Assembly (NCBI GenBank): GCA_963700865.1
Contig: CAVOZC010000020.1
Span: 96,901-160,900 of the forward strand
Reading direction: 5' to 3'
From: CAVOGJ01 sp963700865
GTDB lineage: Bacteria; Planctomycetota; Planctomycetia; Pirellulales; Pirellulaceae
DNA: 64,000 nucleotides
Position 1 is the stretch's first letter; each line of letters opens with the position of its first letter. Below, piece after piece: positions 19,402-29,063 of the stretch. A model generated the notes under the pieces. The model was given only the letters and a program-made list of their open reading frames with translations. It was not told where the DNA came from and ran no database searches. Position numbers and translations under genes: made by a program.

Positions 19402-22400
19402 TCAGGCGACACCGCGTTGCGAATCGTCCCCTTGGCGGTGAACCCGTTGGAGGGCGTCCGACGAGATATGCCCATCGTCGCTCACGTCCTCGAACTGCAC
19501 CGAGACCCGCTTGGAAACGCCCGATTCCTGCATCGTCACGCCATAGAGCGTGTGCGCGGCGGTCATGGTCTTCTTGGAATGGGTCACCACGACGAATTTC
19601 GTCCACTCCAGGAACTCGCGGAGGACGTCCACGAAACGGCCGATGTTTGCCTCATCGAGCGGTCCATCGACTTCGTCCAACACGCAAAAGGGGCTGGGGC
19701 GATACTGGAAGATTGCCAGCAGCAGGGTTACCGCGGTGAGGGCTCGCTCGCCGCCACTCAGCAGGGACAATCCGAGCGAATGTTTGCCGGGCGGCGTGGC
19801 AATGATATCGATTCCCGCTTCCAGGATATCGACATCCTGTTCCAGCACGATATCGGCGCTTCCACCGCCGAATACCTTGCGGAACAGCGCCTGAAAATTG
19901 ATACGAATGGCTTCGAGCGTTTCCGAAAACAATCGCCGGCTATCGGCGTTAATGCGGTGGATAATTTTTTCCAGCGACTCTTTCGCGTCAATTAGATCCT
20001 GATATTGCCCGCTCAGGATGCCGTGTCGTTCCTCAAGGTCACTGAGTTCATTGAGGGCATCCATGTTGACCGCGCCCAGATTAGTGATTTTTCGCCGCAA
20101 GTCGGCGATCTCTGCCTCCACCTCCTCCCGTTCCTGTTTTTCCTCGTCCGACAATGCACGGGAGAGATCCGCGACCTCGATGTCGTAGTCCTCTTTCAGT
20201 CGGTCAGCCAGGACACTTCGCTCCCGCCGCAACCGCTCCGCCTCCAATTCCTCCGCATGCTTCTGTTGCTCCAGAGCGCGAGCTTGACCCCGCAATTGTT
20301 GTAGCTTGTCGGTATCCTGCTTTCGTTGATCCCGCAGAGCGTCCCGCCTGGCAAGGACTTGCCTGACTTCGTGGGCCAACCGATCTTCCGTCAAGTAGAG
20401 TTCGGCCAGCTCCGCGGTGGCTTGCAGGATGGTACGTTCGGTGCGCGCCCGCCGCGCAGCCGCCTGTTCCCCTTGCGCGACCGCCTCACGCAGTGCCTTC
20501 TGGCGCTCTTCCTGGTCACGATGCAACTGTTCGCTGCGGGCGCGCAGGCTGTCGAGCAGTTGTTCGCTCTTGGCAAAAGCCACTCGCGCCGCCGCCACGG
20601 TGGCGGCCCGCGACTTCTGCTCGGCTTCGAGCGATTCAATTTGTTCGAGCGCCGCGGTGATCATCGCTTCCAGCGACTGGGCCGACCGCGAAACGGACTC
20701 GAGTTGCGCACGGAAAGAAACGAGGTTCTTTTCGGCCTGGCTGGCTTGCGCTTCCGAGCTTTGTTGCTCGGCTTGCATGGCCTGCTGTTGGGCAGTCAGG
20801 TCGGCATGCCGCTCCGCAGCTGATTCAGCCCGCAACCGCGCCGCCGCCAGTTCCCGGTGCATCGTGTCGTAGCGCTCCGTCGCCTGCTCCAGTCGCTGGT
20901 CGGCTGCCCCTTGCTGCTGAACGCGAAGCGAGAACACTTGCTCGAAGTTGGCGAAATCCGTATCAAGCTGTACAGCTTGTTCACGCAGTTCCTCCAACTC
21001 GACACGTCGAGGGATCAATTGTAATTCCGAGTTCGGAGGACCGACCATCAGGCGACCGTCGCGGTCCAGGACGGCTCCGCCACGCGTGACGAGTCTCGGG
21101 GGCGTGGCGAGTGAGCGGTGGTAATGAACGGCATCAAGTAGCGAATCGACCAGCCACGTATCACCCAGCAACCAGTCCATCAAGAAGCGGTAGTCCTCAC
21201 CACAGGTCACCAACTGGTCCGCGCGACCGATCACACCGGGTTGGCCCGACAGATCGACATCACGGAGGAACTGCGGAGGCGGCGCGGCTTGCAATTGTAA
21301 GAATCCGACGCGACCGGAAAGTTGCAGGTTTCCCGCCGCGATCAGGTCCATCAGCTCGTCGCCCGCCACTACGAGGTGTTGGGCTCGTTCGCCGAGTGCC
21401 GCGGCGATCATGGTGGCATCAGAACGTTGCTTGAGCTGGATCAAATCGGCAACCATACCGCGGATGGAATGCAGCGCCCCCTGCCCGGACTGGGCGGCCA
21501 AGGCCAACAGCTCCTGGACGGCGGACCCGACACCTTCCATGCGGGCATCAATCTCTTCCAGAATGCCAATCCGCTCTCCCAGGATCGCGCGTCGCTCGCG
21601 GCAGGCCGATCGCTCCTGCTCAGCCCGTTGCAGCGCTGCCGCCGACTCTTTTTGGGCATGCCGAGCCGCCTTGAGTTCCGCATCCTGGGCGTCCGCCTGA
21701 TCCTCGACTTGCCGCAGCTTATCTTCCAGCCACTCGGTTTGATCCCGCGCCTCGTCCAATGTGGTCTGCAGTTCTTCCAGGCGGGCCGTCCATTTTTGAT
21801 TCGCAACTTCGGCGGCGTCGAGCTGCGATTGGAAGGTCGCAATCTGACTCGACAATTCGGCGGCCTCGCGCATGGTGGCCGTGTATTCCCCCCGCCGCGA
21901 CTCGGCATCCTCGCGCGTCCGCACCAATTCGGCGGCCAGTGACTCGTAGGCGGCTTGTGCCGCGGCGAATTCGGCTTCCTTGGTCGTATAGTCCCGTTCC
22001 GCGGCATCGTGTTGGTGTTGCACGTCTTTCCACTGCGACTGCAAACTGCCCGATCGATTGGTCATCGCCAACCACTGACGGCGGTGGCGGGATAACTCGT
22101 CCTCGAGTTCCTCCAGCCGAGTACTCTCGAATTCGACGGAAGACTGGGTCGCAACCATCTTTTCTCGATTGCGGCTAAGCTGCGAGTCGCGATCTCGCAA
22201 TTGCTCTTCCGTCAGCCCCAGCTGCTGTTCGCGTGCCGCCGCCCGACCTTCCGACTCGTGCAAATCCACATGGATTCGCGCGAGTGACTCGTCAAGATTC
22301 ACGAGACTGGCATCGACAACTTCCAGCTGGGCGGTCATCTGCTGCCAATCGACACGTCCCACCTGCGTCCGCAAGGCCTGCAGGCGACTCGCGTGTTCCT

Positions 22401-23043
22401 GGTAGCGGCGGGCCTTACCAGCCTGGGACTTGAGCCGCCGCAGCCGACCGTCGACCTCCTCGACAATATCGGACAATCGCAGCAGGTTCTGGTCGACCCG
22501 CTCCAGCCGACGCTGAGTTTCAATCTTCTTGGCCTTGAAGCGGCTGATTCCGGCGGCTTCCTCGAAGATGGCCCGACGGTCCTTCGGAGACGCCTGCAGC
22601 AGGCTGTCAACCTTGCCCTGTTCAATCAAGCTGTACGCGTCGGCACCCACTCCGGTGCCACGGAACATGTTCTTGATATCCTTCAGGCGGCTGGCCTGCC
22701 CGTTGATCAGATACTCACCCTCGCCGCTGCGATATACGCGGCGGGTGACCCGGACCTCATCCGTACCCGTCTCAAACACGTTATCCGTGTTCTCAAAGAT
22801 GATCGTGGCCTCAGCCGTATTGGCCGGCTTACGGTGCCCGGCCCCCTTGAAGATGACATCCGCCATCTCCTTGCCACGGAGGCTGCGGGCACTCTGCTCC
22901 CCCAACACCCATTTCATCGCGTCGACAATGTTGGACTTGCCAGAGCCGTTCGGCCCCACGACCACGGTGATGCCGGGCGGAAACTCAAAGCGCGTGACGT
23001 CCGCGAAGCTCTTGAAGCCGTTCAACTCGAGCGCTTTCAGCAT
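19402..23043 (-). CDS. smc: Chromosome segregation protein SMC
   Basis: 1213 residues, full length and in one unbroken frame. N-terminal ATPase half: Walker A GPNGSGKS at residues 30-37, Q-loop region KWVLGEQSARSLRG. Two long coiled coils flank a hinge at about 520-640. C-terminal half: signature LSGGERALTAV, Walker B FCVLDEVDGPLDEAN. SMC forms the condensin-like complex that organises and segregates the chromosome. ATG 23043 is chosen because MLKALELNGFKSF is the canonical SMC start; the frame extends 40 codons upstream without conservation. The D-loop has GP where many SMCs have AP. No scpA/scpB is adjacent. Divergent from the EamA transporter gene. Confidence 0.97.
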   Translation of the reverse strand: MLKALELNGFKSFADVTRFEFPPGITVVVGPNGSGKSNIVDAMKWVLGEQSARSLRGKEMADVIFKGAGHRKPANTAEATIIFENTDNVFETGTDEVRVTRRVYRSGEGEYLINGQASRLKDIKNMFRGTGVGADAYSLIEQGKVDSLLQASPKDRRAIFEEAAGISRFKAKKIETQRRLERVDQNLLRLSDIVEEVDGRLRRLKSQAGKARRYQEHASRLQALRTQVGRVDWQQMTAQLEVVDASLVNLDESLARIHVDLHESEGRAAAREQQLGLTEEQLRDRDSQLSRNREKMVATQSSVEFESTRLEELEDELSRHRRQWLAMTNRSGSLQSQWKDVQHQHDAAERDYTTKEAEFAAAQAAYESLAAELVRTREDAESRRGEYTATMREAAELSSQIATFQSQLDAAEVANQKWTARLEELQTTLDEARDQTEWLEDKLRQVEDQADAQDAELKAARHAQKESAAALQRAEQERSACRERRAILGERIGILEEIDARMEGVGSAVQELLALAAQSGQGALHSIRGMVADLIQLKQRSDATMIAAALGERAQHLVVAGDELMDLIAAGNLQLSGRVGFLQLQAAPPPQFLRDVDLSGQPGVIGRADQLVTCGEDYRFLMDWLLGDTWLVDSLLDAVHYHRSLATPPRLVTRGGAVLDRDGRLMVGPPNSELQLIPRRVELEELREQAVQLDTDFANFEQVFSLRVQQQGAADQRLEQATERYDTMHRELAAARLRAESAAERHADLTAQQQAMQAEQQSSEAQASQAEKNLVSFRAQLESVSRSAQSLEAMITAALEQIESLEAEQKSRAATVAAARVAFAKSEQLLDSLRARSEQLHRDQEERQKALREAVAQGEQAAARRARTERTILQATAELAELYLTEDRLAHEVRQVLARRDALRDQRKQDTDKLQQLRGQARALEQQKHAEELEAERLRRERSVLADRLKEDYDIEVADLSRALSDEEKQEREEVEAEIADLRRKITNLGAVNMDALNELSDLEERHGILSGQYQDLIDAKESLEKIIHRINADSRRLFSETLEAIRINFQALFRKVFGGGSADIVLEQDVDILEAGIDIIATPPGKHSLGLSLLSGGERALTAVTLLLAIFQYRPSPFCVLDEVDGPLDEANIGRFVDVLREFLEWTKFVVVTHSKKTMTAAHTLYGVTMQESGVSKRVSVQFEDVSDDGHISSDALQRVHRQGDDSQRGVA

Positions 23044-23439
23044 CGGGGGCGTCTTTAGGGTCAGTCCGGAAGGGGAATGGCCGACGACCGAAAAACGGCC
23101 GCGATCTGTCGCCATTCTAACAGAGATACGGCGAAAGGTGATGTCGAGTCCGACCGTCGCCACGGAAAGTTCGCACCCAATTCGGGCCGAATGGACCGGC
23201 CATTGTTAAGTGAGCGAAAGTCTACCTGTTGTACCGCCATTTTTTCTCCCACGCCCCGGACCACGGGACACTCTTGCGACCGATGCAGGCCTCCTCGGCC
23301 GCCAAAGGCCCGACGCGGCCGGCCAGCGGTCCTTCACAAAATTCCTAGCCGCCGCGAACTTCCGGCCCCCTCCCCGGGTCCATCGAGTACAATCTCCCCT
23401 TCCCCCATCCCCCATCCCCCCACCCTTCCGTGTGCACGC

Positions 23440-24402
23440 GTGGCATCAGCGACTCATCCCCCCGTTCTCCGCGTGGTTGCCGGCTTCGCCATCGTGTATC
23501 TGGTTTGGGGTTCGACCTATCTGGCCATTCGCTACGCGGTCGAAACGATTCCTCCTTTCTTCATGGCGGCCCTCCGCTTTTTGATCGCGGGGGGATTGAT
23601 GTACGCGTATCTCTGGTGGAGAGGCCACGCACGTCTGACAGGACGCCAGTGGCTCGCCGCTGGCAAAGCGGGAACGTTCATGCTCGTCGGAGGCAACGGA
23701 CTGGTGTGCTGGGCCGAGCAGTCGGTGCCTTCCGGAATTGCCGCCCTGATTGTGGGCTCGGCGCCGATCTGGATCGTATCGCTCGAGTGGTTATTCTTCG
23801 GAGGCCAACGGCCCACGCTGCCCGTCACGATCGGACTGGTATTGGGATTGGCGGGCGTCGCATTGCTCACCGGAGTCGATCAATGGACCCCTGCCCAGGT
23901 GACGCCCACGGCCGCGTTGGCCCTGATGGCGGCCTGTTTCTTCTGGGCCTGGGGCTCGCTGTTTACGAAATCGCCGGAAATGCCTCCGTCGGCGATTCTG
24001 GCAGTCGCCGTACAAATGCTCGTGGGGGGTGCCGCGCTGCTGGTGGTTTCCCTCGCCCTGCAGGAGCCACTGTCGTTCGCACCCAGCCGAGTGAGTGCCA
24101 AGTCCCTTCTGGCACTGGTCTACCTCATCGTCTTCGGGGCGATCCTCGCCTTCACCTGCTACAACTGGCTGTTTCGGGTTTGCAAACCGGCGCATGTCGC
24201 GACCTATGCCTACGTGAATCCGATCGTCGCCGTGTTCCTCGGATACGCGTTGGCGAACGAGCCGATCCGCCCCCGTACTGTGTACGCTGCCGCACTCATC
24301 CTGGTGGGAGTGATCCTGGTGAGCCTGCGGGCAGCCAAGCCCAAGCAGGAAGCTGACCAGCCCGACGTCTTGGCGGCGGCCGAACCGGTTTCGCCCGAAT
24401 GA
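23440..24402 (+). CDS. EamA/RhaT-family drug/metabolite transporter
   Basis: About 320 residues with roughly ten transmembrane helices in two EamA repeats. Conserved VYLVWGSTYLAIRYAVETIPP opens repeat one, and VNPIVAVFLGYALANEP closes repeat two. An inner-membrane exporter of metabolites or amino acids; substrate not predictable. No ATG lies at the conserved start; GTG 23440 (VASATHPPVLRVVAGF) is the best-placed start. The upstream 276 bases separate it from divergent smc. The frame is unbroken. Confidence 0.85.
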   Translation: MASATHPPVLRVVAGFAIVYLVWGSTYLAIRYAVETIPPFFMAALRFLIAGGLMYAYLWWRGHARLTGRQWLAAGKAGTFMLVGGNGLVCWAEQSVPSGIAALIVGSAPIWIVSLEWLFFGGQRPTLPVTIGLVLGLAGVALLTGVDQWTPAQVTPTAALALMAACFFWAWGSLFTKSPEMPPSAILAVAVQMLVGGAALLVVSLALQEPLSFAPSRVSAKSLLALVYLIVFGAILAFTCYNWLFRVCKPAHVATYAYVNPIVAVFLGYALANEPIRPRTVYAAALILVGVILVSLRAAKPKQEADQPDVLAAAEPVSPE

Positions 24403-24607
24403 CCGGCGAGTCGCGCGGCCTTGGCTGGCACTCTACGGGGCGGTTGACTTTGTCGTAGCGATAGGCCCGTCCTCGCATTTGTTGCCAGCGAGACAGCATA
24501 GGCGAATGATGCTGGGCAAGAACGACAGGCTACCCACCTGCCCTATGATGAAAAGCCTCCCAACTGTCTTACGTCCCCTGCGACATTGAGATCGCTAAGT
24601 GATTACG

Positions 24608-26513
24608 TCAGGGTGAGGGATGCAACTGATCAATCACCGCCGCCGGGGAATCGGAACCGTCCTCGAAGAGCAGCAACCCGTCCAAGTCGTCCGCCTCGGC
24701 ATCTGGCATCTCGGAAAGTGAGACCGTCGACCTATCCGCCGAGCGCTGTTCAAACTCATCTCGTGATGGCAAGGCAACCTCTTCGTCGAGATTGCCACTG
24801 GCGGGAGCTGGATCGTCGGGAGCCGCTCTCTCATCGGCTTGCCCATCCTCCTCTGTCCCTCCTGTCCCTCATGTCGTTCCAGCCGTCGCCCGGGTTGGGG
24901 AATGGCCGAGAAGGCAATTTTGCAATCCAGACTTCCGTGATCGCGGGCCTCGGTGATCGCTTGCACGACATCGGTATAACCGCCCCCAATATCCACCACC
25001 GCCTGAATCATGGCTTCCAGGTTCTGTTCCACCAATTCCTCTTTGTCGTGATCACCCGCGGACAGTTTTCGGACGCGCAAGCGTCCATCGTCCGTGTTCT
25101 TGATCACGATGCCATTCCCGGCAAAGATCATTACGGGGGACATCAAGCGATATCCTTCACCAAACAGAACGATTTCCGGATATTCGGCTTTGGCGATGTG
25201 GATGTAGGGGCTGGCCGTCGACGCCACGTGATGCAGACGCAACTCGCTACCGACCGTCTCACCTTTTACGAGCGGATCGTCCGGCGCGAGGCGGCGAAGT
25301 GTCTGAAACGCGCCGTAGCGTGTTTCGGCGCTTTCCTCATGAAAGAGCATCGCCAGCTCTTCCTGCGACTCCATTTGATCCATGGCGCCCAGGCGCGAAA
25401 CGCCCGCCAACGGAGGGCCGGCTCGTAGCGAATCGCGTCCGCCAACTCCGCCGCCGATTCCGGCTCGTTCAGATAAGCAAGTGCCTCCGCCGCATAGAAG
25501 CGGACTTCCAGGTTCTTGGAACGGAGCGCATCCTTCAGCACTGGAAGGGCGTCGACTCCGACCGACTCGAGTTGCACCGCGGCTTCCGAGGCCGTTGCCG
25601 GTTGCAGCAGCCGGGCGCCCAACGCCTGCAGCCGAACGGCGAGCGCCTGCGGTGTTTCGCGTACCGGGATATTTTGAATGACTCGAATATAGCGTGTGAG
25701 GTTTTCTCGATAACGAGGATGCACGGCCAGAGAAATAAAGGTATCGCGTCGCGGCGTTGCCACGCCCTGTTTATCGCCATTGGAATAGATGTGAAAGCGA
25801 TTGTTGATGGCATTCCCAATCATGGCACTGGTGCGGACACTCAGGTACTCGTCCCGCACGAGCAGCCCCAATTCACGAGGCACGGTCACCACCGCTCCCC
25901 CCAGAATCTTTCCCCGTGTTTTGAGCACCGGGTCGCTGGAACCTTCCACGATCGAATCGATCAGGATGTCTCCTTGGCCCAGAGCCAGCACATTTCCCTG
26001 GGACAGACGACCATTGAGTTTGACAAATTCGCGAAGCCGAGTGAGCATCGCCCAACCACCTTGCAGGCTCGTCGTTTCGCTGCGTGCCGGCACACGGACG
26101 TCCAAGTCCAACCGGTCGCCCTTCTGGGCCCCCGGAGGAATCATCGCGCGCACCATCACGAGCGCCGTGTCGGGCGAGGCGAGAACGCTATCGGGCTTCT
26201 CGACCTCCCGCACTTGCATTTCCTTCAGCAGCATCGAACGCTCGTTGTTGGGCGGCGGGTCGCTGCCGGTCCGATTCAGTCCCACGGCCAGAGTCACGCC
26301 TTCGACCTCGATCCACTTCGTTCCCCAGGGACGCGCCAAATCGCGGACCAATTGCAGCGAATCGGGCGAGGCGACCGGCCGATCGGTCAGTGGTAGATTG
26401 GATGGCTTTTGGAGTTGCGAAGCGCAACCACCCACGAAGAAGATTCCCGACAAGGCCACCAGCCAGGCCGCAACGGAAGCGCCTAAGTCGTTATCTGAGC
26501 GAGGCATCGGCAT
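24608..26513 (-). CDS. FlgI-like lipoprotein with HEAT repeats (two frame breaks)
   Basis: About 636 residues. The N-terminus (MPMPRSDNDLG) leads to a lipobox FFVGGC, so it is predicted lipidated. Residues about 60-330 resemble the flagellar P-ring protein FlgI (EVEGVTLAVGLNRTGSDPP, ALVMVRAMIPPGAQKGDRLDLDV, TTSLQGGWAMLTRL). A HEAT-like segment follows (VDALPVLKDALRSKNLEVRFYAAEALAYL). Frame breaks lie near 25390 and 24860; each needs one base added. The acidic C-terminus ends at the TGA at 24608-24610. No flagellar gene is in the window, so a role outside the flagellum is possible. The frame is open upstream to 27017 through REP repeats, which I reject as coding. Confidence 0.75.
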
Positions 26514-26738
26514 CCCGCAGTTGAATATGGATGAGTCGGCAAAGTCGCGGGAAGGTAGGCGTTTGGCCCGGGTCGGGTCAACCCCAAGCGCTCTCTGGTC
26601 GGCGATCCAGGCGGGCGACTCGCAAACCGCCACCCGCCGCAGGCTGGGCAGGTCAGACATTGCTGAGCTAATACGCGCGTGGAACGGTGCGGAAGGATCC
26701 GAGATCGTTGCCCGTCGGCTGCAGCGTCGGGCAGGAAG

Positions 26739-26911
26739 GTCGCCGTTCGCTCCCCGCAAGCAGCCCGACCCAGTGTCGCCTTTCGCTCCGCGAAAGTAGC
26801 CGGACCCATCGTCGCCGTTCGCTCCGCGAAAGTAGCCGGACCCATCGTCGCCGTTCGCTCCGCGAAAGCAGCCGGACCCATCGTCGCCGTTCGCTCCGCG
26901 AAAGCAGCCGC
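26739..26911 (+). repeat. REP-like 36-bp tandem repeat array 1
   Basis: Five direct units, starting at 26739, 26775, 26811, 26847 and 26883, with exact 36-base spacing and no spacers. Core gtcgcc, then ttcgctccgcgaaag, whose TTTCGC-TCC-GCGAAA forms a 6-bp hairpin, followed by GTAG or GCAG. The first unit carries a variant core (ctccccgcaag). It lies upstream of the RAYT gene. Confidence 0.9.
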
Positions 26912-26975
26912 CGCTGCTTGTGCCTGCCAGGGTCGTTCGCCCTTCCCAGTAGCTCAACGAAATCCGCTGCCGCCA

Positions 26976-26997
26976 CTTTCGCGGAGCGAAAGGCGAC
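26976..26997 (-). repeat. Inverted REP-like unit upstream of the RAYT gene
   Basis: 22 bases identical to the reverse complement of the core of unit two of the first array. With the direct units ending near 26911 it forms a head-to-head pair, as in REPIN elements. It sits 38 bases before the RAYT start codon. Confidence 0.85.
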
Positions 26998-27034
26998 CAT
27001 ACAATACACTTGTACACCTCAGGAGGTAGGGCGC

Positions 27035-27695
27035 ATGTCGGAGCTGGGTGAGCTATTTGATCCGCAGGCGGACGTGGCGATCACCGAACATTTTCGCCCC
27101 CATTGGTCGCAGGCGGGAGCGATTGTTTTCATTACTTTTCGACTGCACGACTCGATCCCGCGGGAGGTCATCCGACGTTGGGAAAGCCTGAAACAGGCCT
27201 GGCTCGAGCGAAGAGGGCTCGCTGGACATTGGACCGAAGTCGTTCCGACACTTCACCAGAAGCTACGACAGGCGTTCGCCCGCGAATTCAACCGCACACG
27301 CGAGAATTTCCTGGATACCTGCCACGGGTCTTGCATTTTGCGGCGTCCGGAATTGTCACAGATCGTGTCCGATTCGCTGTTGCATTTTGACGCCGATCGT
27401 TACCGCATGGGCGATTTTATCATCATGCCGAATCACGTCCACCTGCTGGCTTCCTTTGCGACCGAGGAGGGGATGTTGGCGCAATGCGATTCCTGGCTGC
27501 ACTACACGGCCTGGCAGATAAACAAGCGACTTGCGCAAGGGCAAGCTCTGGTCACAAGAGCCTTTCGATCACCTCGTGCGCAGCCTGGACCAGTACGAGT
27601 ATTTACGTCAATACATTGCCGACAATCCGTGGAAAGCGAAGCTGAGGCCGCCCGAGTATCGGTACCGAGTGTCGCCGTTCGCTCCCCGCAAGTAG
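27035..27695 (+). CDS. REP-associated tyrosine transposase (RAYT, Y1/HUH family; one frame break)
   Basis: About 219 residues. Starts at ATG 27035 behind a strong aggaggt ribosome-binding site at 27021-27027. Contains the HUH motif in FIIMPNHVHLL and a probable catalytic Tyr region (QYEYLRQYIADNP). These single-strand nucleases process REP hairpins. Near 27541 one extra base breaks the frame; correction gives KLWSQEPFDHLVRSLDQ. The last residues (SPFAPRK) and the TAG stop at 27693-27695 are supplied by the first unit of the downstream repeat array. Arrays on both sides and an inverted unit upstream make this a complete REP/RAYT locus. Confidence 0.9.
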
Positions 27696-27922
27696 CCCGA
27701 CCCAGTGTCGCCTTTCGCTCCGCGAAAGTAGCCGTACCCATCGTCGCCGTTCGCTCCCCGCAAGCAGCCCGACCCAGTGTCGCCTTTCGCTCCGCGCAAG
27801 TAGCCCGACCCAGTGTCGCCTTTCGCTCCGCGAAAGCAGCCCGACCCATCGTCGCCGTTCGCTCCCCGCAAGTAGCCCGACCCAGTGTCGCCTTTCGCTC
27901 CGCGAAAGCAGCCGTACCCATC
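27671..27922 (+). repeat. REP-like 36-bp tandem repeat array 2
   Basis: Seven direct units start at 27671, 27707, 27743, 27779, 27815, 27851 and 27887 with exact 36-base periodicity. Two core variants, gttcgctccccgcaag and tttcgctccgcgaaag, largely alternate. Most carry GTAG just after the hairpin, the rest GCAG. Unit one overlaps the end of the RAYT gene. Confidence 0.9.
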
Positions 27923-28262
27923 AGGACTTCTTCCCATCGACCACACGGGTTTTCCACTTCCCACGGTGAACCACCGAGTCAGTCCGGGTAGGCAGGCCTT
28001 GGTAAACCTACCGAGATCAACCGCTCGACCGACGCCATCGTGTGCGGCCGCCAAGTTCACGCGTGGCAGGAACGCCTTGAAGGCTTGTAGCGAAAATAGG
28101 GGCGAATCCGTCCAGAAAAATGTTGGCAACGCCGAGATTTCGCCGCTATCCAAACCACGCCAATTAGTATGCAATGAGGGTCGGATCCCAAGGGGCTGCG
28201 GTCCCCTTCGCGCTTGGATGGCCCGCATGGGTGCCTGACCATTACGACACATTGGAATTTTG
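27923..28262. other. Intergenic region, no gene seen
   Basis: 340 bases between the repeat array and the glycosylation operon. It must contain the operon promoter. No protein-like frame, terminator or RNA was recognised. Confidence 0.4.
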
Positions 28263-29063
28263 ATGATCCAGAATCAACTCATGGCAAATCGGTCTCTGAC
28301 AACCAAGACCGCCGCCGAGGCCGCCGACGTCTATGTGGTCCTGCCCGCCTGGAACGAGGCGGCGGCATTACCCGTCATGTTGGCTGAGTTCGACCGCATC
28401 TTTCGACAGCAGGGACGTCAGTACCATGTGACCATCGTGGACGACGGCAGCACGGACGCAACGGCGGAAATCGCCGAGCGGGCCTCGTCGCAGTATCCCG
28501 TCAACCTCATTCGACATCCGCGCAACCTGGGCCTTGCGGCGGCGATGCGAACAGGTCTGACGGCCGCCGCCAAGATCGCGGGTGAGTGGGATGTCATTCT
28601 CACGATGGATTCCGACAATACCCATCCCATTGGCTTGGCCCCGCGGATGCTGAACATGATTCGTGAGGGGCACGATGTGGTGGTTGCGTCCCGCTTCCGC
28701 GCGGGCTCTCGGGTCGTTGGCGTCAGCTGGTTTCGGCGCTTGACAGCGCGGGTCGCGAGTCTGCTGTTTCGAATCGTATTCCCCATCCGTGGGATACGCG
28801 ACTACACTTGCGGTTATCGGGCCTATCGCGCGAGCGCCGTTCGCCAGGCCTTGCAGGTTTATGGCGACTCGTTCATTTCCGAGCAGGGCTTCTCGTGCAT
28901 GGTGGATATTTTGCTGAAACTTGGCAGACTCGGCCTGCTCTGCGGAGAGGCACCCATGATCTTGCGGTATGACCTGAAAGACGGCGACAGCAAGATGCCG
29001 GTCGGCAAAACGATCTTTGCGACACTCAGGCTGAGCGGCCAAGAGAAGGGTGGGCATCCTTGA
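28263..29063 (+). CDS. Family 2 glycosyltransferase, dolichyl-phosphate-mannose-synthase-like
   Basis: 266 residues from ATG 28263. GT-A fold: VVLPAWNEAAALP at the start, nucleotide-binding IVDDGSTD, DxD-like TMDSDNTH, and the acceptor-side motif DYTCGYRAYR. No C-terminal membrane segments, so cytoplasmic or peripheral. Such enzymes move a sugar from a nucleotide donor to a polyprenyl phosphate. It overlaps the next gene by four bases (TTGA) and heads a three-gene operon with a FAD oxidoreductase and a GT39 enzyme. It could supply lipid-linked sugar to the GT39 enzyme; this is inference. Confidence 0.85.
   Translation: MIQNQLMANRSLTTKTAAEAADVYVVLPAWNEAAALPVMLAEFDRIFRQQGRQYHVTIVDDGSTDATAEIAERASSQYPVNLIRHPRNLGLAAAMRTGLTAAAKIAGEWDVILTMDSDNTHPIGLAPRMLNMIREGHDVVVASRFRAGSRVVGVSWFRRLTARVASLLFRIVFPIRGIRDYTCGYRAYRASAVRQALQVYGDSFISEQGFSCMVDILLKLGRLGLLCGEAPMILRYDLKDGDSKMPVGKTIFATLRLSGQEKGGHP

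Noticed and set aside
16647..19739. A single open frame of 1030 codons covering the serine hydrolase and the barrel protein
   Set aside because: The middle 140 codons are not protein-like, the second half has its own signal-like start, and the shared frame is coincidental readthrough.
26514..27017. Upstream extension of the FlgI-like frame through array 1
   Set aside because: It only translates 36-bp repeats; the lipoprotein signal at 26513 marks the real start.
26739..27922. CRISPR array
   Set aside because: Units are contiguous with no unique spacers and no cas genes are nearby; a RAYT gene explains them.
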